From assembly GCA_022843445.1 (NCBI GenBank), contig JALHNS010000010.1, forward strand, positions 1 to 36,058: a stretch of DNA of 36,058 bases, read 5' to 3'. Under the pieces are notes generated by a model. That model searched no databases, was not told the origin of the DNA, and saw only the letters and a program-made list of their open reading frames with translations. Shown here piece by piece: positions 1-8,423 of the stretch (its first letter is position 1; every line of letters starts with the position of its first letter). Source of the DNA: Gemmata sp. (GTDB lineage: Bacteria > Planctomycetota > Planctomycetia > Gemmatales > Gemmataceae). The translations under genes were made by a program, and so were the position numbers.

Positions 1-1388
1 GGCAAACCGGGCCCGCCGGGGCCGGGCCCACCCGGGCCGGGGCCCATCGGGCCGGGGCCGACCGGACCGCCGCCTTGCGCGGAGCGCGTGCCGAGCACCT
101 CGCCGAAGGCCGCGGGGGACGACTGTTGCAGATCGACCATGGTCACCGTCGTGCGCGCGTAGAACACGTCACCGTAGGTGCCGAAACTCAGGTTGTTCAG
201 CAGCTGGGCAAACACTTTCTTGTCGCCGAACACGTTGCCGGCTTCCTTGAACCACTTGGGCGTGTTGCCCTCGTCGCCCTTGGCGAGTTCGCTCTCCTTC
301 CACTTCTTGGCGGTGCTCGACGACTTGTCGCCGTCGTTGTACCACACGTCCAGCTCGAACCGGACGTCTTTGCTCCCGAGGCTGGCCTTCACGCCAAAGC
401 CCTTCGTGCCGTTCACGGTGTCGTACGAGGTTTGGGCGAGTTGCTGGCCGCTGTCGTCGGAGCCGGCCGCGCCGTCCTTTTTCGGCGGGGGCGTCGGCCG
501 CGCGCCGCCGTCGAACATGCTGAGCCGCCAGAAGGTGCCGCGGGTCACCTTCGCGCCGAGCGCGCCCATGCGGGTGCCGAGCGTCTTCTCCTTGTTGTCG
601 CCGTGGCCGGTGAGCATGCGGTTGAACGCGCTCTGCGGGACGTTCGCGGCGGCCACCACCACGAGGCGGGGCGTGGGCGCGAACACGCGGCCCATGTTGG
701 GCACGTCGTAGTAGTTACCGGACTTCTTCGCGCCGGCCAGTTTGCCAAGCGCGGCCTCGTCGAACGGCTCTTTGGTGCGGAACACGGTGGCGGTGCCGTT
801 GGCGGTCGAGGTCGCCACCGCGACGCGGTCGACCCAGCCCTCCAGCGATTCTTTGCCGGCAGCCTTGCCGATGGCGTCGGCCAAGGTGCGGAACTGGTGC
901 CCGCCGAACGCGCCGCTGGCGGACTTGTAGAACTCCGGGTACTTGACCGCGTGCCCGACGTTCACGCCGATCGCGGACTGCGCGTCCTCGGGCACGTAGT
1001 GCAGCATCTCCACGGACTGCGGCACGCGGTTGAAGAACCAGATGAGCGTGGCCGTAACCGTGACGAGCATGAACAGCGCCGCACAGACCGCCCCGATGAG
1101 CGCGCCCTTGCTGGTTTCGCGCTTTTTGGCCTTGCGCTTCTTGGGCTGTTTGGGTGCGGGCTTGTCGTCCCCCTTCGCGACCTTCGGGCCGGCCTTCGCC
1201 CCCTTCTCGCCCTTGTCCTTCGCGCCCTTCAGTTGCTTGACCAGTTCGGCCTTCTCGTTCTCGGCTTCGGTGTCCGGGGCCTCGAACGCCGAACCGCACT
1301 TGGGGCACTCCACTTCGGTGCCGGCCTCGGGCGCGGTCTTCAGTTTCAGTTCGGCCCGACACTCCGGGCACCGCAGTTTAACGGCCAT
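1..1388 (-). CDS. Zinc-ribbon, single-TM protein with Gly-Pro-rich tail (partial at left edge)
   Basis: Reads leftward from an ATG at 1388 and leaves the window without a stop, so the C-terminus is missing. The first 40 residues hold two Cys pairs, CPEC and CPKC about 23 residues apart, as in small MJ0042-type zinc ribbons. A charged Lys/Glu/Pro-rich linker follows. One hydrophobic segment comes at about residues 97-117 (GALIGAVCAALFMLVTVTA). A large, presumably extracytoplasmic region begins with a motif like VPQSVEMLHYVPEDAQSAIG. The last visible codons (bases 3-65) are almost entirely Gly and Pro, a low-complexity collagen-like tail. The zinc ribbon would be cytoplasmic and the main domain outside the membrane. 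The function is unknown. The architecture is familiar from planctomycete hypothetical proteins, but I do not recognise a named family for the main domain. It is divergent from the gene at 1608. Confidence 0.8.
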   Translation of the reverse strand, partial: MAVKLRCPECRAELKLKTAPEAGTEVECPKCGSAFEAPDTEAENEKAELVKQLKGAKDKGEKGAKAGPKVAKGDDKPAPKQPKKRKAKKRETSKGALIGAVCAALFMLVTVTATLIWFFNRVPQSVEMLHYVPEDAQSAIGVNVGHAVKYPEFYKSASGAFGGHQFRTLADAIGKAAGKESLEGWVDRVAVATSTANGTATVFRTKEPFDEAALGKLAGAKKSGNYYDVPNMGRVFAPTPRLVVVAAANVPQSAFNRMLTGHGDNKEKTLGTRMGALGAKVTRGTFWRLSMFDGGARPTPPPKKDGAAGSDDSGQQLAQTSYDTVNGTKGFGVKASLGSKDVRFELDVWYNDGDKSSSTAKKWKESELAKGDEGNTPKWFKEAGNVFGDKKVFAQLLNNLSFGTYGDVFYARTTVTMVDLQQSSPAAFGEVLGTRSAQGGGPVGPGPMGPGPGGPGPGGPGL

Positions 1389-1607
1389 GGGTGGCACCGT
1401 GCTCCGGCAAAGGGGCTGGAAGTGGCGCGCGTCGCTATTGGTAGCGATCCTACCGAGACGAGCGGGCCGCGGGCAAGGGTTTAGCGCCGCGAAACCTTGA
1501 CGCGCTCGCCCCGCGCCGTCACCCTTACACCTAGCACGCGCCGCGCGACAGGTTCGGCGCGCCCGCGACATCTGTCCGCGCACGCACCCGCACCGAGGGC
1601 AACGGTT

Positions 1608-2315
1608 ATGACGATCCGGCACGCGGCGACGGCGCTTCTGGCGGCAACAGTGGTGGCGCTTGTGGGGCACGCGCAGCCCCCCGTGGCGGTGCCGAAGAAC
1701 GTGGTGCCGTCCACGTTCCGCGCGCAACTCGTTGTGGACAACCGGTTCAAAAAGCCGGACCCCAAGGCCGAGCCGGACCCGCGAGACCGCACCGGCAAGA
1801 TCCACTGCCTCGTGTGCGAAAACGGCCTCGCCCCGGTCGTCGCGGTGTTCGTTCGGACCGAACCCGCCGACGCGAAGGTGGAACCGGGCCTCACCAAACT
1901 GCTGAAAGGCACCGAAGCGCTCCTTCCCCAGTACCGCGCCGACAAGTTCGCGGCGTTCGCCATGTTCCTCACACTCGACGGCGGGCAGAAACTCGTGAAA
2001 CTCGCCGACGGCACCGAGAAAGAGGCCGACAAAGAGTACCCGGACGACGAGAAGCGGGACGCGAAGGCCAAACAGGTGAAGGACTACGCCGCGAAGACCG
2101 CCACCCCGAACATCCCGTTCGGCCTCGCCGGTGCCGACTCCAAGGCGCTGAAGGAGTTCGCCGTCGGCGACGAACCGGTCACGGTGATCATCTACAACCG
2201 CCTGCGGATCGTGAACCGCTGGGCACTCAAGGCCGACGACCTGACCGACGAGAAGATCGCCGAAATCCTGAACGCGACGCAGACCATGATTACCGGCGCG
2301 CCGCCGAAGAAGTGA
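1608..2315 (+). CDS. Exported protein with CxxC, possible thioredoxin-like fold
   Basis: 235 residues from the ATG at 1608. An upstream in-frame start at 1497 would add 37 Arg/Pro-rich residues ahead of a good signal peptide (TIRHAATALLAATVVALVGHAQ), so I reject it. The mature protein contains a CLVC pair at residues 67-70, within IHCLVCENGLAPVVAVF. The strand-like hydrophobic run after the CxxC suggests a thioredoxin-like fold, but the similarity is weak and no family is certain. The second half is Lys/Asp/Glu-rich, and a closing segment (VTVIIYNRLRIVNRWALK) has the look of a final beta-hairpin plus helix. It probably acts outside the cytoplasmic membrane. It is convergent with the mutase gene at 2424, with a perfect inverted repeat between the two stops. 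Confidence 0.7.
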   Translation: MTIRHAATALLAATVVALVGHAQPPVAVPKNVVPSTFRAQLVVDNRFKKPDPKAEPDPRDRTGKIHCLVCENGLAPVVAVFVRTEPADAKVEPGLTKLLKGTEALLPQYRADKFAAFAMFLTLDGGQKLVKLADGTEKEADKEYPDDEKRDAKAKQVKDYAAKTATPNIPFGLAGADSKALKEFAVGDEPVTVIIYNRLRIVNRWALKADDLTDEKIAEILNATQTMITGAPPKK

Positions 2316-2340
2316 CCGGGCCAGCGTGCCGTTTGATTTC

Positions 2341-2410
2341 TTGTGGCACAGGCTTTCGAGCCCGTGCTCTTTGACTTGCGCTCGCACAGGCTCGAAAGCC
2401 TGTGCCACAA
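2341..2410. repeat. Perfect inverted repeat, 22-bp arms (convergent gene junction)
   Basis: Arms 2341-2362 and 2389-2410 are exact reverse complements around a 26-base loop. The arm core is GTGGCACAGGCTTTCGAGCC. It lies between two convergent genes ending at 2315 and 2424, so it could serve as a bidirectional terminator, but there is no T tract on either side. The arm length and perfection would also fit a dispersed palindromic element. Confidence 0.85.
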
Positions 2411-2423
2411 ATCCGGCGCACGT

Positions 2424-3638
2424 TCACCCCAGCCACCAGTTCATCAGCGTCCAACCGGGGTCGAAGCGGAGCGCCCCACGCTCCGCGGTCGGTTCGTCGT
2501 AGCGGTCGGCCGCGTCCGGCGCGATGCCCGTGCCGCACGCCGCGAACGGCACCGCGCCGTGCGCGTGGGCGCGCGTGCGGAGCGTGGTGCGGTGGTCCGG
2601 TTCCACCAGCACCCGGTACGCGCCGTACCGCGGCAGCGCTTCAAGAAGTGGCCCGACGATGTGCTCGTCGATGCGCTCCAGCGCTTTCACCTTCTCGTCC
2701 GCCTTCCCTTCGTGCGAAGCCTCGTCCGGGGCTTCGACGTGAACGCACACGAGGTCGAACGCGCCGAGCGCCTCAATCGCGTAGCGCCCCTTCGCGGCGT
2801 AATCGGTATCGAGGTAGCCGGTCGCGCCGGGCACGTCGATGCGGTGCCAGCCGAGCAGCACGCCGACTCCGCGCACCAGATCGACCGCGGAGATAATCGC
2901 GCCGCGCTTCCCGCGATAGGATTGTGCGAACGGGTCGAGCGTCGGCCGCTTCCCCTGCCCCCACAGCCACACTTGCGTCGCGGGCTTCTTCCCCTCCGAG
3001 ACGCGCCGCTTGTTCACCGGGTGGTTCGCGAGAATCGGTTTGCTCGCCTCCATCAGCCCGTTTAGCAGGTCCGCGCCCGGCCCTTGCGGCAGATAGCCGC
3101 TCACCGGTTGATCCGGGATGTCGTGCGGGGCTTGCGTCTTCGTCCCGGCCAGCGGCGAGGTCTCCGAGTGGCCGCGCCACACCAGAATGTTGCGGTACTG
3201 CACGCCCGCGTGGAACTCGATGGTTCCGCCCGCGACCTCCTTCCCGCCGAGTTCCTTTTGGAGCACGTGAATCAGCGGCGCGCCGTCCTCGCTGGAGATG
3301 TGCCCGGCGGTGAAGTCGCGCATGTGCGCGTCCGGCGCGTAGACGAGGTTGCACCGCACGGCCCAATCGTTCGGGCCGAGGTGAATGCCCATCGCCGCGG
3401 TTTCGAGCGGCGCGCGCCCGGTGTAGTACTTCAGCGGGTCGTAGCCGAACAGAGACAGCGTCGCCACGTCCGACGCCGGCGTGAGCGCCGGCGGCACGTT
3501 GTTCGAGAGGCCGACGACGCCGGCTTTGGCGACGCGGTCCATGTTCGGGAGCTTCGCGGCTTGGAGCGGCGTGAGGCCGCCGAGTTCGGCAACCGGTTCG
3601 TCGGCGCAGCCGTCCGGGATGACGATAACGTACTTCAT
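2424..3638 (-). CDS. apgM: Cofactor-independent phosphoglycerate mutase, archaeal type (possible homoserine kinase variant)
   Basis: 404 residues, the usual length for this alkaline-phosphatase-superfamily group. The N-terminus MKYVIVIPDGCADEP carries the first metal-binding Asp (D9). PASDVATLSLFGYDP (about 54-68) contains the expected nucleophile Ser56. YYTGRAPLETAAMGI is typical of archaeal-type iPGM. The C-terminal metal-site motifs EAPDEASHEG and a PDH segment are present, although the usual THT-type motif near the end reads RAHAHG here. Members interconvert 3- and 2-phosphoglycerate in glycolysis. A bacterial subgroup (TIGR02535) has been proposed to act as homoserine kinase in threonine synthesis in genomes lacking ThrB, and I cannot separate the two roles from sequence alone. 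It is cytoplasmic, with no signal peptide, and stands alone on this strand. Confidence 0.88.
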   Translation of the reverse strand: MKYVIVIPDGCADEPVAELGGLTPLQAAKLPNMDRVAKAGVVGLSNNVPPALTPASDVATLSLFGYDPLKYYTGRAPLETAAMGIHLGPNDWAVRCNLVYAPDAHMRDFTAGHISSEDGAPLIHVLQKELGGKEVAGGTIEFHAGVQYRNILVWRGHSETSPLAGTKTQAPHDIPDQPVSGYLPQGPGADLLNGLMEASKPILANHPVNKRRVSEGKKPATQVWLWGQGKRPTLDPFAQSYRGKRGAIISAVDLVRGVGVLLGWHRIDVPGATGYLDTDYAAKGRYAIEALGAFDLVCVHVEAPDEASHEGKADEKVKALERIDEHIVGPLLEALPRYGAYRVLVEPDHRTTLRTRAHAHGAVPFAACGTGIAPDAADRYDEPTAERGALRFDPGWTLMNWWLG

Positions 3639-4147
3639 GCGGGCGATTGTATGGCGCGGGAGCGCGCCGCGCGCTCTTGAGCGATTCGCAAGGATTTCCG
3701 GTTCCCGCGAAACGTGAAGAACCGTGTCAAGAGCAGTTTCGCGGGGAACCGATGAATGGGTTGTCCCGCTCGCCGCGTTCCGGCCGCGATCGGGGCGAAG
3801 AGGCTTCGCGGGCCGCCCAAACCCCAGTCGGGCGGCACGCGAATCGGGCGGTGCGACGGTTCCGCGGGGCGCGCTTCGGCAACCCCTGTCTGTCGCGAGT
3901 CGCCCGCGGAAGCCGGTCCGGTCGATCGGGGTTCACCGACCCCCGACGGTACCCGGTCCCGGACCACCGCCGCCCCCGACCGGCCCCGGCTCAATGACGC
4001 ACCCCAGTCGCGCGTCCGTCGAACATGAGGTTCGCGGCGCGCGACGATGACCCACACCGCCGGGGCCGGTTCGGCCCTCTCCCGTGCCCGCCCCTTGTTC
4101 CGCCGCTCTCCGCGAATTACTCTGGCACTCTCCTCTGGAGCGCTGCC
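3639..4147. other. Non-coding divergent intergenic region, about 0.5 kb
   Basis: Lies between the divergent starts at 3638 and 4148, so promoters for both genes should be here. Open frames in it on both strands are Arg/Pro/Gly-rich, lack recognisable motifs and look like GC-driven artefacts. I see no clear sigma-70 hexamers, RNA gene or strong palindrome. Confidence 0.5.
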
Positions 4148-6217
4148 ATGCTTTTCCGCCGCCTCTCCGCGTGTACCGTTCTGTTCGCCTTCGCGGCGCA
4201 TGCCGCCGCGCAACCCGGGCCGCAGCTCGTCACGGTGTTCCCGCCCGGTGCGAAAGCCGGCGGCACGGTCGACGTCACCGTCGCCGGCTCCGGCTTCGAC
4301 GGCAACGAGAAGCTCCTCTTCAGCGGCAAAGGCTTCACCGCGGAACCGGTCGGCAAGGCGATCACCGATCCCAAAGCGCCGAAGGGCCAAGCCGCGAGCC
4401 GCATCACGTTCAAAGTGACCGCGCCGAAGGGCGCGGGCACCTTCGATGTGCGCGTCGTGAGCAAGAACGGCCTCAGCAACCCGCGCACGTTCGCGGTCAG
4501 CGACACGTCCGAAGTAAACGAGACCGAACCGAACAGCGACGTGCCGCAAGCACAGAAAGTGGAACTGGAGACGACCGTGAACGGCGTCATCTCCGCACCG
4601 ACCGATGTGGACTTCGTTTCGTTCAAAGCGAAGGCCGGGCAGAACGTCGTCGTCGCGTGCCTCACGTCGAGCATCGACAGCCGGATGCAAGCGGACATCA
4701 TGGTAACGACCTCGGACGGGAAGCAACTCGCGGCGAACCGCGGCTATCGCGACGGCGACGCGGTACTGGACTTCAAAGCACCGGCCGACGGCGACTACTT
4801 CGTGCGCGTGGCGCAGTTCGCGTACACCACCGGCGGCCCGGACCACTTCTACCGGCTCACGATTACTGCGAAACCGTGGGTGCCCGCGACGTTCCCACCG
4901 GTCGCGGCGAAGGGCGCGCCGGTGAATTCGGTGCCGGTGCCGCCGACCGCGGCAATGATCGACGCGTTCGATTCCGCCGACGGCTTCAGCGGCAACCCGC
5001 TGCTCGCGGGGGCGAACCCACTGATTCCGTGCAACGGCAAGAACGGCTCCGTCGCCGAAGCGCAAGAGCTGAAGTTGCCTGCCGATGTCGCGGGGCGCAT
5101 CGCGAAGAAGGGCGAGCGCCACTGGTACAAGTTCGATGCGAAGAAAGGCGACGTGTGGACGCTCGAAGTGTTCGCGGAGCGCATCGGTTCGCCGGTGGAT
5201 GCGTTCTTCGTCCTCACCGACGACAAGGGCAAGACCATCGTTGAACAGGACGACGGCGAGGCGACGATGAGTCCGAACCAGTTCTACACGAAGGGCGAAG
5301 ACCCAGCGCGCTACCGGTTCGCGGTGCCCGCGGACGGCACCTATCGCGTGATGGTGTCCACGCGCGAGGCCGCGGTGCAGTACGGGGTCCGCGATCAGTT
5401 CGTGCTCCGGATTGCGAAAGAGAACCCGGACTTCCGCGTGTGTGTGATGCCGCTGACGCCACACGTCCCGGACGCCGGCACGCTGACGAAGGGCGGGGCG
5501 GTGGTGTTCACCGCGTTCGTGTTCCGCTTCGACGGCTTCGCCGATCCCATCGAACTCGTCGCCACGAACTTGCCGAAGGGCGTGAACTGCCCGCGACAAG
5601 TGATTGGCACCGGGCAGTCGCGCGGCACGTTGGTGCTGACCTGCGACAAAGACGCGGCCGATTGGGAAGGGTTCGTTCGCATCGAAGCGAAGAGCGGCGA
5701 CAAGAAGTACGCGGTGCGGCCGTTCACGGTGACATGGCCGGTGCCGAACGCGCAGGCGAACCAGATTCCGAACACGCCACTGCTGTCGCGCATGGACCGC
5801 GGCGACGGCCTCGCAATCGCGGTGCGCGGCGAAGCGCCCTTCGCCCTCACGCCCACGGAAACCAAACTCACCGTGAAGCCCGGCGGGAAGCTCGAAGTCA
5901 CGCTGAAAGTGTCGCGGAAGGACACGTTCAAAGACGCGATTGCGATCGTGTCGGCGCACCCGTCGTTCGGCCCGCGCCCGCAAGGCAATCAGCCGTTCCC
6001 ACCGGTCGGCACGTCGCAACCGGGCGGCACCGAACTGAAGTTGAGCGTCGACGTACTGGGCACTCTGCCTTCGGGCGAGCACACGCTGGTGCTGCGCGCG
6101 CTGAGCGCCGCCCCGCCGCCGAAGGGCAACAACCAACCGGCCCGCGCGATTGTGAACTACGCGCTGGTGCCGATCACCGTGACCGTCGAAGGCGCGCCGA
6201 CGCCGAAGAAGAAGTAG
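4148..6217 (+). CDS. Exported multi-domain protein with PPC-type domains
   Basis: 689 residues from the ATG at 4148. Upstream in-frame sequence back to 4025 encodes an unlikely Arg/Pro-rich lead, whereas LFRRLSACTVLFAFAAHAAAQ is a clean signal peptide. After it comes an Ig/TIG-like beta domain (about 25-115: VTVFPPGAKAGGTVDVTVAG, then SRITFKVTAPKGAGTFDVRV). Next is a PPC-type domain opening at NETEPNSDVPQAQ and continuing DVDFVSFKAKAGQNVVV. A second copy contains RHWYKFDAKKGDVWTLEVFAE and ends VPADGTYRVMV. The C-terminal third is further beta-rich repeats. PPC domains usually accompany secreted proteases, but no protease catalytic domain is visible. This resembles the planctomycete pattern of large PPC-only surface proteins, likely periplasmic or cell-envelope, of unknown function. 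Confidence 0.85.
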   Translation: MLFRRLSACTVLFAFAAHAAAQPGPQLVTVFPPGAKAGGTVDVTVAGSGFDGNEKLLFSGKGFTAEPVGKAITDPKAPKGQAASRITFKVTAPKGAGTFDVRVVSKNGLSNPRTFAVSDTSEVNETEPNSDVPQAQKVELETTVNGVISAPTDVDFVSFKAKAGQNVVVACLTSSIDSRMQADIMVTTSDGKQLAANRGYRDGDAVLDFKAPADGDYFVRVAQFAYTTGGPDHFYRLTITAKPWVPATFPPVAAKGAPVNSVPVPPTAAMIDAFDSADGFSGNPLLAGANPLIPCNGKNGSVAEAQELKLPADVAGRIAKKGERHWYKFDAKKGDVWTLEVFAERIGSPVDAFFVLTDDKGKTIVEQDDGEATMSPNQFYTKGEDPARYRFAVPADGTYRVMVSTREAAVQYGVRDQFVLRIAKENPDFRVCVMPLTPHVPDAGTLTKGGAVVFTAFVFRFDGFADPIELVATNLPKGVNCPRQVIGTGQSRGTLVLTCDKDAADWEGFVRIEAKSGDKKYAVRPFTVTWPVPNAQANQIPNTPLLSRMDRGDGLAIAVRGEAPFALTPTETKLTVKPGGKLEVTLKVSRKDTFKDAIAIVSAHPSFGPRPQGNQPFPPVGTSQPGGTELKLSVDVLGTLPSGEHTLVLRALSAAPPPKGNNQPARAIVNYALVPITVTVEGAPTPKKK

Positions 6218-6278
6218 CGCATTTCCTTTTTCTGGCGCGCCGCGAAGGATTCGCGCGGCGCGCGGACAATATCCCCTC

Positions 6279-6818
6279 GTGACGACCAACGGCGAGCACG
6301 CGACCCGCGACGCGGTGCTGAGCGGCGACGCCGCCGCGTGGCGGCGCTGGTACGACGCGCACTTCGCGCGGCTCGCGGCCTACGCGCGCTGGCGGTGCGG
6401 CGGCCTGCGCGACCTCGCCGACGACGTGATTCAGGAAACGTGGTTCGTCGCGGTGCGCCGGCTCGCGCGCTTCGACCCGGACCGCGGCGCGTTCTTCGAC
6501 TGGCTGTGCGGCATCGCCTCGAACGCCGCCCGCAGCGCCGTTCGCGCGCGGCGCCGCCAGTGTGCGAAAGTGCGCGCGCTGGTGCCCGCGGACGACGCAC
6601 CGGCACCCGAAGTAGCCGAAGACGAGCGCGCCGAGCGCGTGGCCGCGGCACTCGCCGAGTTGCCGGACCACTACGAGCGCGCCCTGCGCGCCAAATACCT
6701 CGACGGCGAAACGGTCGCCGAGATCGCGGCCCGCACCGGCGAGAGCGCGAAGGCCGTCGAATCGCAACTGACGCGCGCCCGCCAAGCGTTTCGCGAAGCC
6801 TACGAGCGCACACCATGA
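6279..6818 (+). CDS. ECF-type sigma-70 family RNA polymerase sigma factor
   Basis: 179 residues from GTG at 6279. Region 2 spans about residues 14-90 (WYDAHFARLAAYARWR, then DDVIQETWFVAVRRL, the usual DxxQETF-like core element). A short acidic linker (about 101-120) replaces region 3. Region 4 spans about 122-172 (ALAELPDHYERALRAKYLDG, then the helix-turn-helix VAEIAARTGESAKAVESQLTRARQAF). It should direct core RNA polymerase to a small set of promoters. Its stop overlaps the next start as ATGA, so it is translationally coupled to a single-TM protein, the standard layout of an ECF sigma and its anti-sigma factor. It starts 61 bases after the PPC-protein gene, which may therefore be part of the same transcript or a target. 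Confidence 0.93.
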   Translation: MTTNGEHATRDAVLSGDAAAWRRWYDAHFARLAAYARWRCGGLRDLADDVIQETWFVAVRRLARFDPDRGAFFDWLCGIASNAARSAVRARRRQCAKVRALVPADDAPAPEVAEDERAERVAAALAELPDHYERALRAKYLDGETVAEIAARTGESAKAVESQLTRARQAFREAYERTP

Positions 6819-7363
6819 GCGCGAACGAACCGGACGACCTGCACGAACTGCTGTCGCCGAAGCCCGGCACGGACGATTCAGCACTGCGCGACGAACTGTT
6901 CCGCCGCACGGCCCGCGCGCTGCGCGCGCGCCGGTGGGCGCGCCGCGCGGCGAAGTGCGCGGTCGCGGCGGCACTACTTGTGGGCGCGTTCGCGCTGGGC
7001 CGCGGCACCGCGCCGCGCGCGCCGGAAGTCGAAATGCGCACGGAGTTCGTCGCGGTGCCGGTGCCGGTGCCGGTGCTGCCGGAGTCGCCCGAACCGCCGC
7101 CCGCGGTTCGCACCGCGCGGTCGCTCGAACAAGACGCGGAACAGGCCGACGGCATGGCCGCCGCGCGCCTGTACCGCGACGCCGGCGACGCTTTCCTGAG
7201 CGCCGAGAGCGACTACGCGAACGCGGCCCGGTGCTACCGCCTGTTCCTCGTGCGCGCCGGCGACGCCGGGAGCGCGCTCGAAACCGGCGATTCGTGGCTG
7301 TTGGTGTCCCTCAAGAACGCGGCCTTTAAGGAGAAGATCGATGCGGAAGCTGTACGCGACTAG
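6815..7363 (+). CDS. Probable anti-sigma factor, single transmembrane segment
   Basis: 182 residues, starting at the ATG that overlaps the sigma gene stop by four bases. Residues 1-45 are charged and presumably cytoplasmic (FRRTARALRARRWARRAAK). One hydrophobic segment follows (about 46-62, CAVAAALLVGAFALG). The outer portion has a Pro-Val run at about residues 81-88 and then a helical region (RLYRDAGDAFLSAESDYANAARCYRLFL) that resembles one tetratricopeptide-like hairpin. No zinc-binding HxxxCxxC anti-sigma motif is visible, so the anti-sigma role is inferred from position and topology. It overlaps the following gene by 23 bases. Confidence 0.75.
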   Translation: MSANEPDDLHELLSPKPGTDDSALRDELFRRTARALRARRWARRAAKCAVAAALLVGAFALGRGTAPRAPEVEMRTEFVAVPVPVPVLPESPEPPPAVRTARSLEQDAEQADGMAAARLYRDAGDAFLSAESDYANAARCYRLFLVRAGDAGSALETGDSWLLVSLKNAAFKEKIDAEAVRD

Positions 7364-8285
7364 CGCGCTGTTCGCGCTGGCGGTCTGCGCGGCGGCGTGG
7401 GCGCAACCGCCCACGAAGACCGACCCGCCACCGGTTCCGAAGGCTCCGCCCGCGAAAGTGGACGCGCCGAAAAAGCCCACGGACCCGACCGACGCGGCAA
7501 TCGCGGCGGCGCTCGCCAACGACGCGGACCTGAAGATGGCCCGCGCCAAACTGCAACTCGCGGAAGCGGAACTAGCGAAAGCGAAGCAGGCCGTGACGCT
7601 GCGCGTGCTCACGTTGAAGGCGCAGATCGAGAGTCTCAAGGTGGAACGGGACGCGACCCTCGAGCGCGTCCGCATCACCGAAGCGCGCGTGCGGGCCGGC
7701 CAAGAGCCACAGACCTCGCTCGCGGAAGTGCGCATCACGTACGAAAAGGTGAACCGCGCGCTGGCGACCGCGGAGGCCGAGTGGAAGTTACTCACCGGCG
7801 GTGCCGATGCGACGGCGGCGCGCGACGACCGCGCGCAATTGCTTGCCTACGCGCTACAAATGCAGCGCGCGCACGAAGACGCCGTCGCCGTGCAGCGCGG
7901 GCTGGCTTGGCTCAGTCGGCAGGAGCAAGCGACGAAGCCGCCGGTCGGTGCGGTGTCGGACCGCATCCGCGCGGCGCTCGACAAACCTCTCTCGCTCAAA
8001 GTCACGATCCCGGTGTCTGCGGTCGCCGATCTGCTCAAACAAGAGGGCAAGTTCGATGTCGCGATTCGCGGGCTGGATTCGGTCCGCGCGGAGATCGAAC
8101 TTCAGGGCGATGGCCTGCCGGTCGGTGCGTGGTTGCAACTGATCCAAGACCAACAGGGACTCACGGCATACGTGCGCGAGTACGGCATCCTGTTCGCCAA
8201 GAAGGAGAACGCCCCCGCCGACGCCGTAACGCTCTTGGATTTCTGGAAGCAGAAGCCCGCCGTGGCTCCCGCGCCGAAGAAGTAA
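7341..8285 (+). CDS. Exported coiled-coil protein with STN-like C-terminal domain
   Basis: 314 residues. The ATG at 7341 has a strong AAGGAG site (7328-7333) inside the preceding gene. A signal peptide (about 1-21, ending AAAWAQ) is followed by a Pro/Lys-rich stretch. A long Ala/Glu/Lys helix with coiled-coil character (about 50-165: AAALANDADLKMARAKLQLA and onward) comes next. The C-terminal region, about 205-300 (LDKPLSLKVTIPVSAVADLL, GLDSVRAEIELQGDGLPVGA, LQLIQDQQGLTAYVREYGIL), matches the pattern of the secretin/TonB short N-terminal (STN) fold seen in many planctomycete exported proteins. It is the third gene of the ECF operon and may be the extracytoplasmic sensor or effector. The precise role is unknown. 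Confidence 0.8.
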   Translation: MRKLYATSALFALAVCAAAWAQPPTKTDPPPVPKAPPAKVDAPKKPTDPTDAAIAAALANDADLKMARAKLQLAEAELAKAKQAVTLRVLTLKAQIESLKVERDATLERVRITEARVRAGQEPQTSLAEVRITYEKVNRALATAEAEWKLLTGGADATAARDDRAQLLAYALQMQRAHEDAVAVQRGLAWLSRQEQATKPPVGAVSDRIRAALDKPLSLKVTIPVSAVADLLKQEGKFDVAIRGLDSVRAEIELQGDGLPVGAWLQLIQDQQGLTAYVREYGILFAKKENAPADAVTLLDFWKQKPAVAPAPKK

Positions 8286-8300
8286 CAGGAACCAAGAGAC

Positions 8301-8415
8301 AGGAAGCAGTTTCCGACAGGATTACAGGATGAAGAGGATAGAGTGGGCTGAAGACGCCGTGTTCTGAACTGTATTGATCCTCTTCATCCTGTAATCCTGT
8401 CGGCAACTGCTTCCT
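8301..8415. repeat. Long inverted repeat, 39-bp arms with one mismatch
   Basis: Arms 8301-8339 and 8377-8415 differ from perfect complementarity at one base, with a 37-base loop. The arm contains GACAGGATTACAGGATGAAG and is visibly AT-richer than its surroundings. It fills nearly the whole gap between two convergent genes (stops at 8285 and 8424), so it could terminate transcription from both sides. Its composition and length suggest a dispersed intergenic element. Confidence 0.9.
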
Positions 8416-8423
8416 GCGTCTCG

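Noticed and set aside
75..1484. Rightward open frame of 469 codons at the left edge
   Set aside because: It is antisense to the zinc-ribbon membrane protein, whose Cys motifs and TM helix are clear; the + frame shows none.
3647..4050. Short open frames in the 3639-4147 gap as a hypothetical protein or degraded transposase
   Set aside because: No start with a ribosome site, no motif, and Arg/Pro composition similar to other GC artefacts.
3635..6289. Long leftward open frame (884 codons) opposite the PPC-protein gene
   Set aside because: It is Arg/His/Val-rich without signal peptide, domain or motif, and opposes a convincing gene. High GC suppresses stops in antisense frames.
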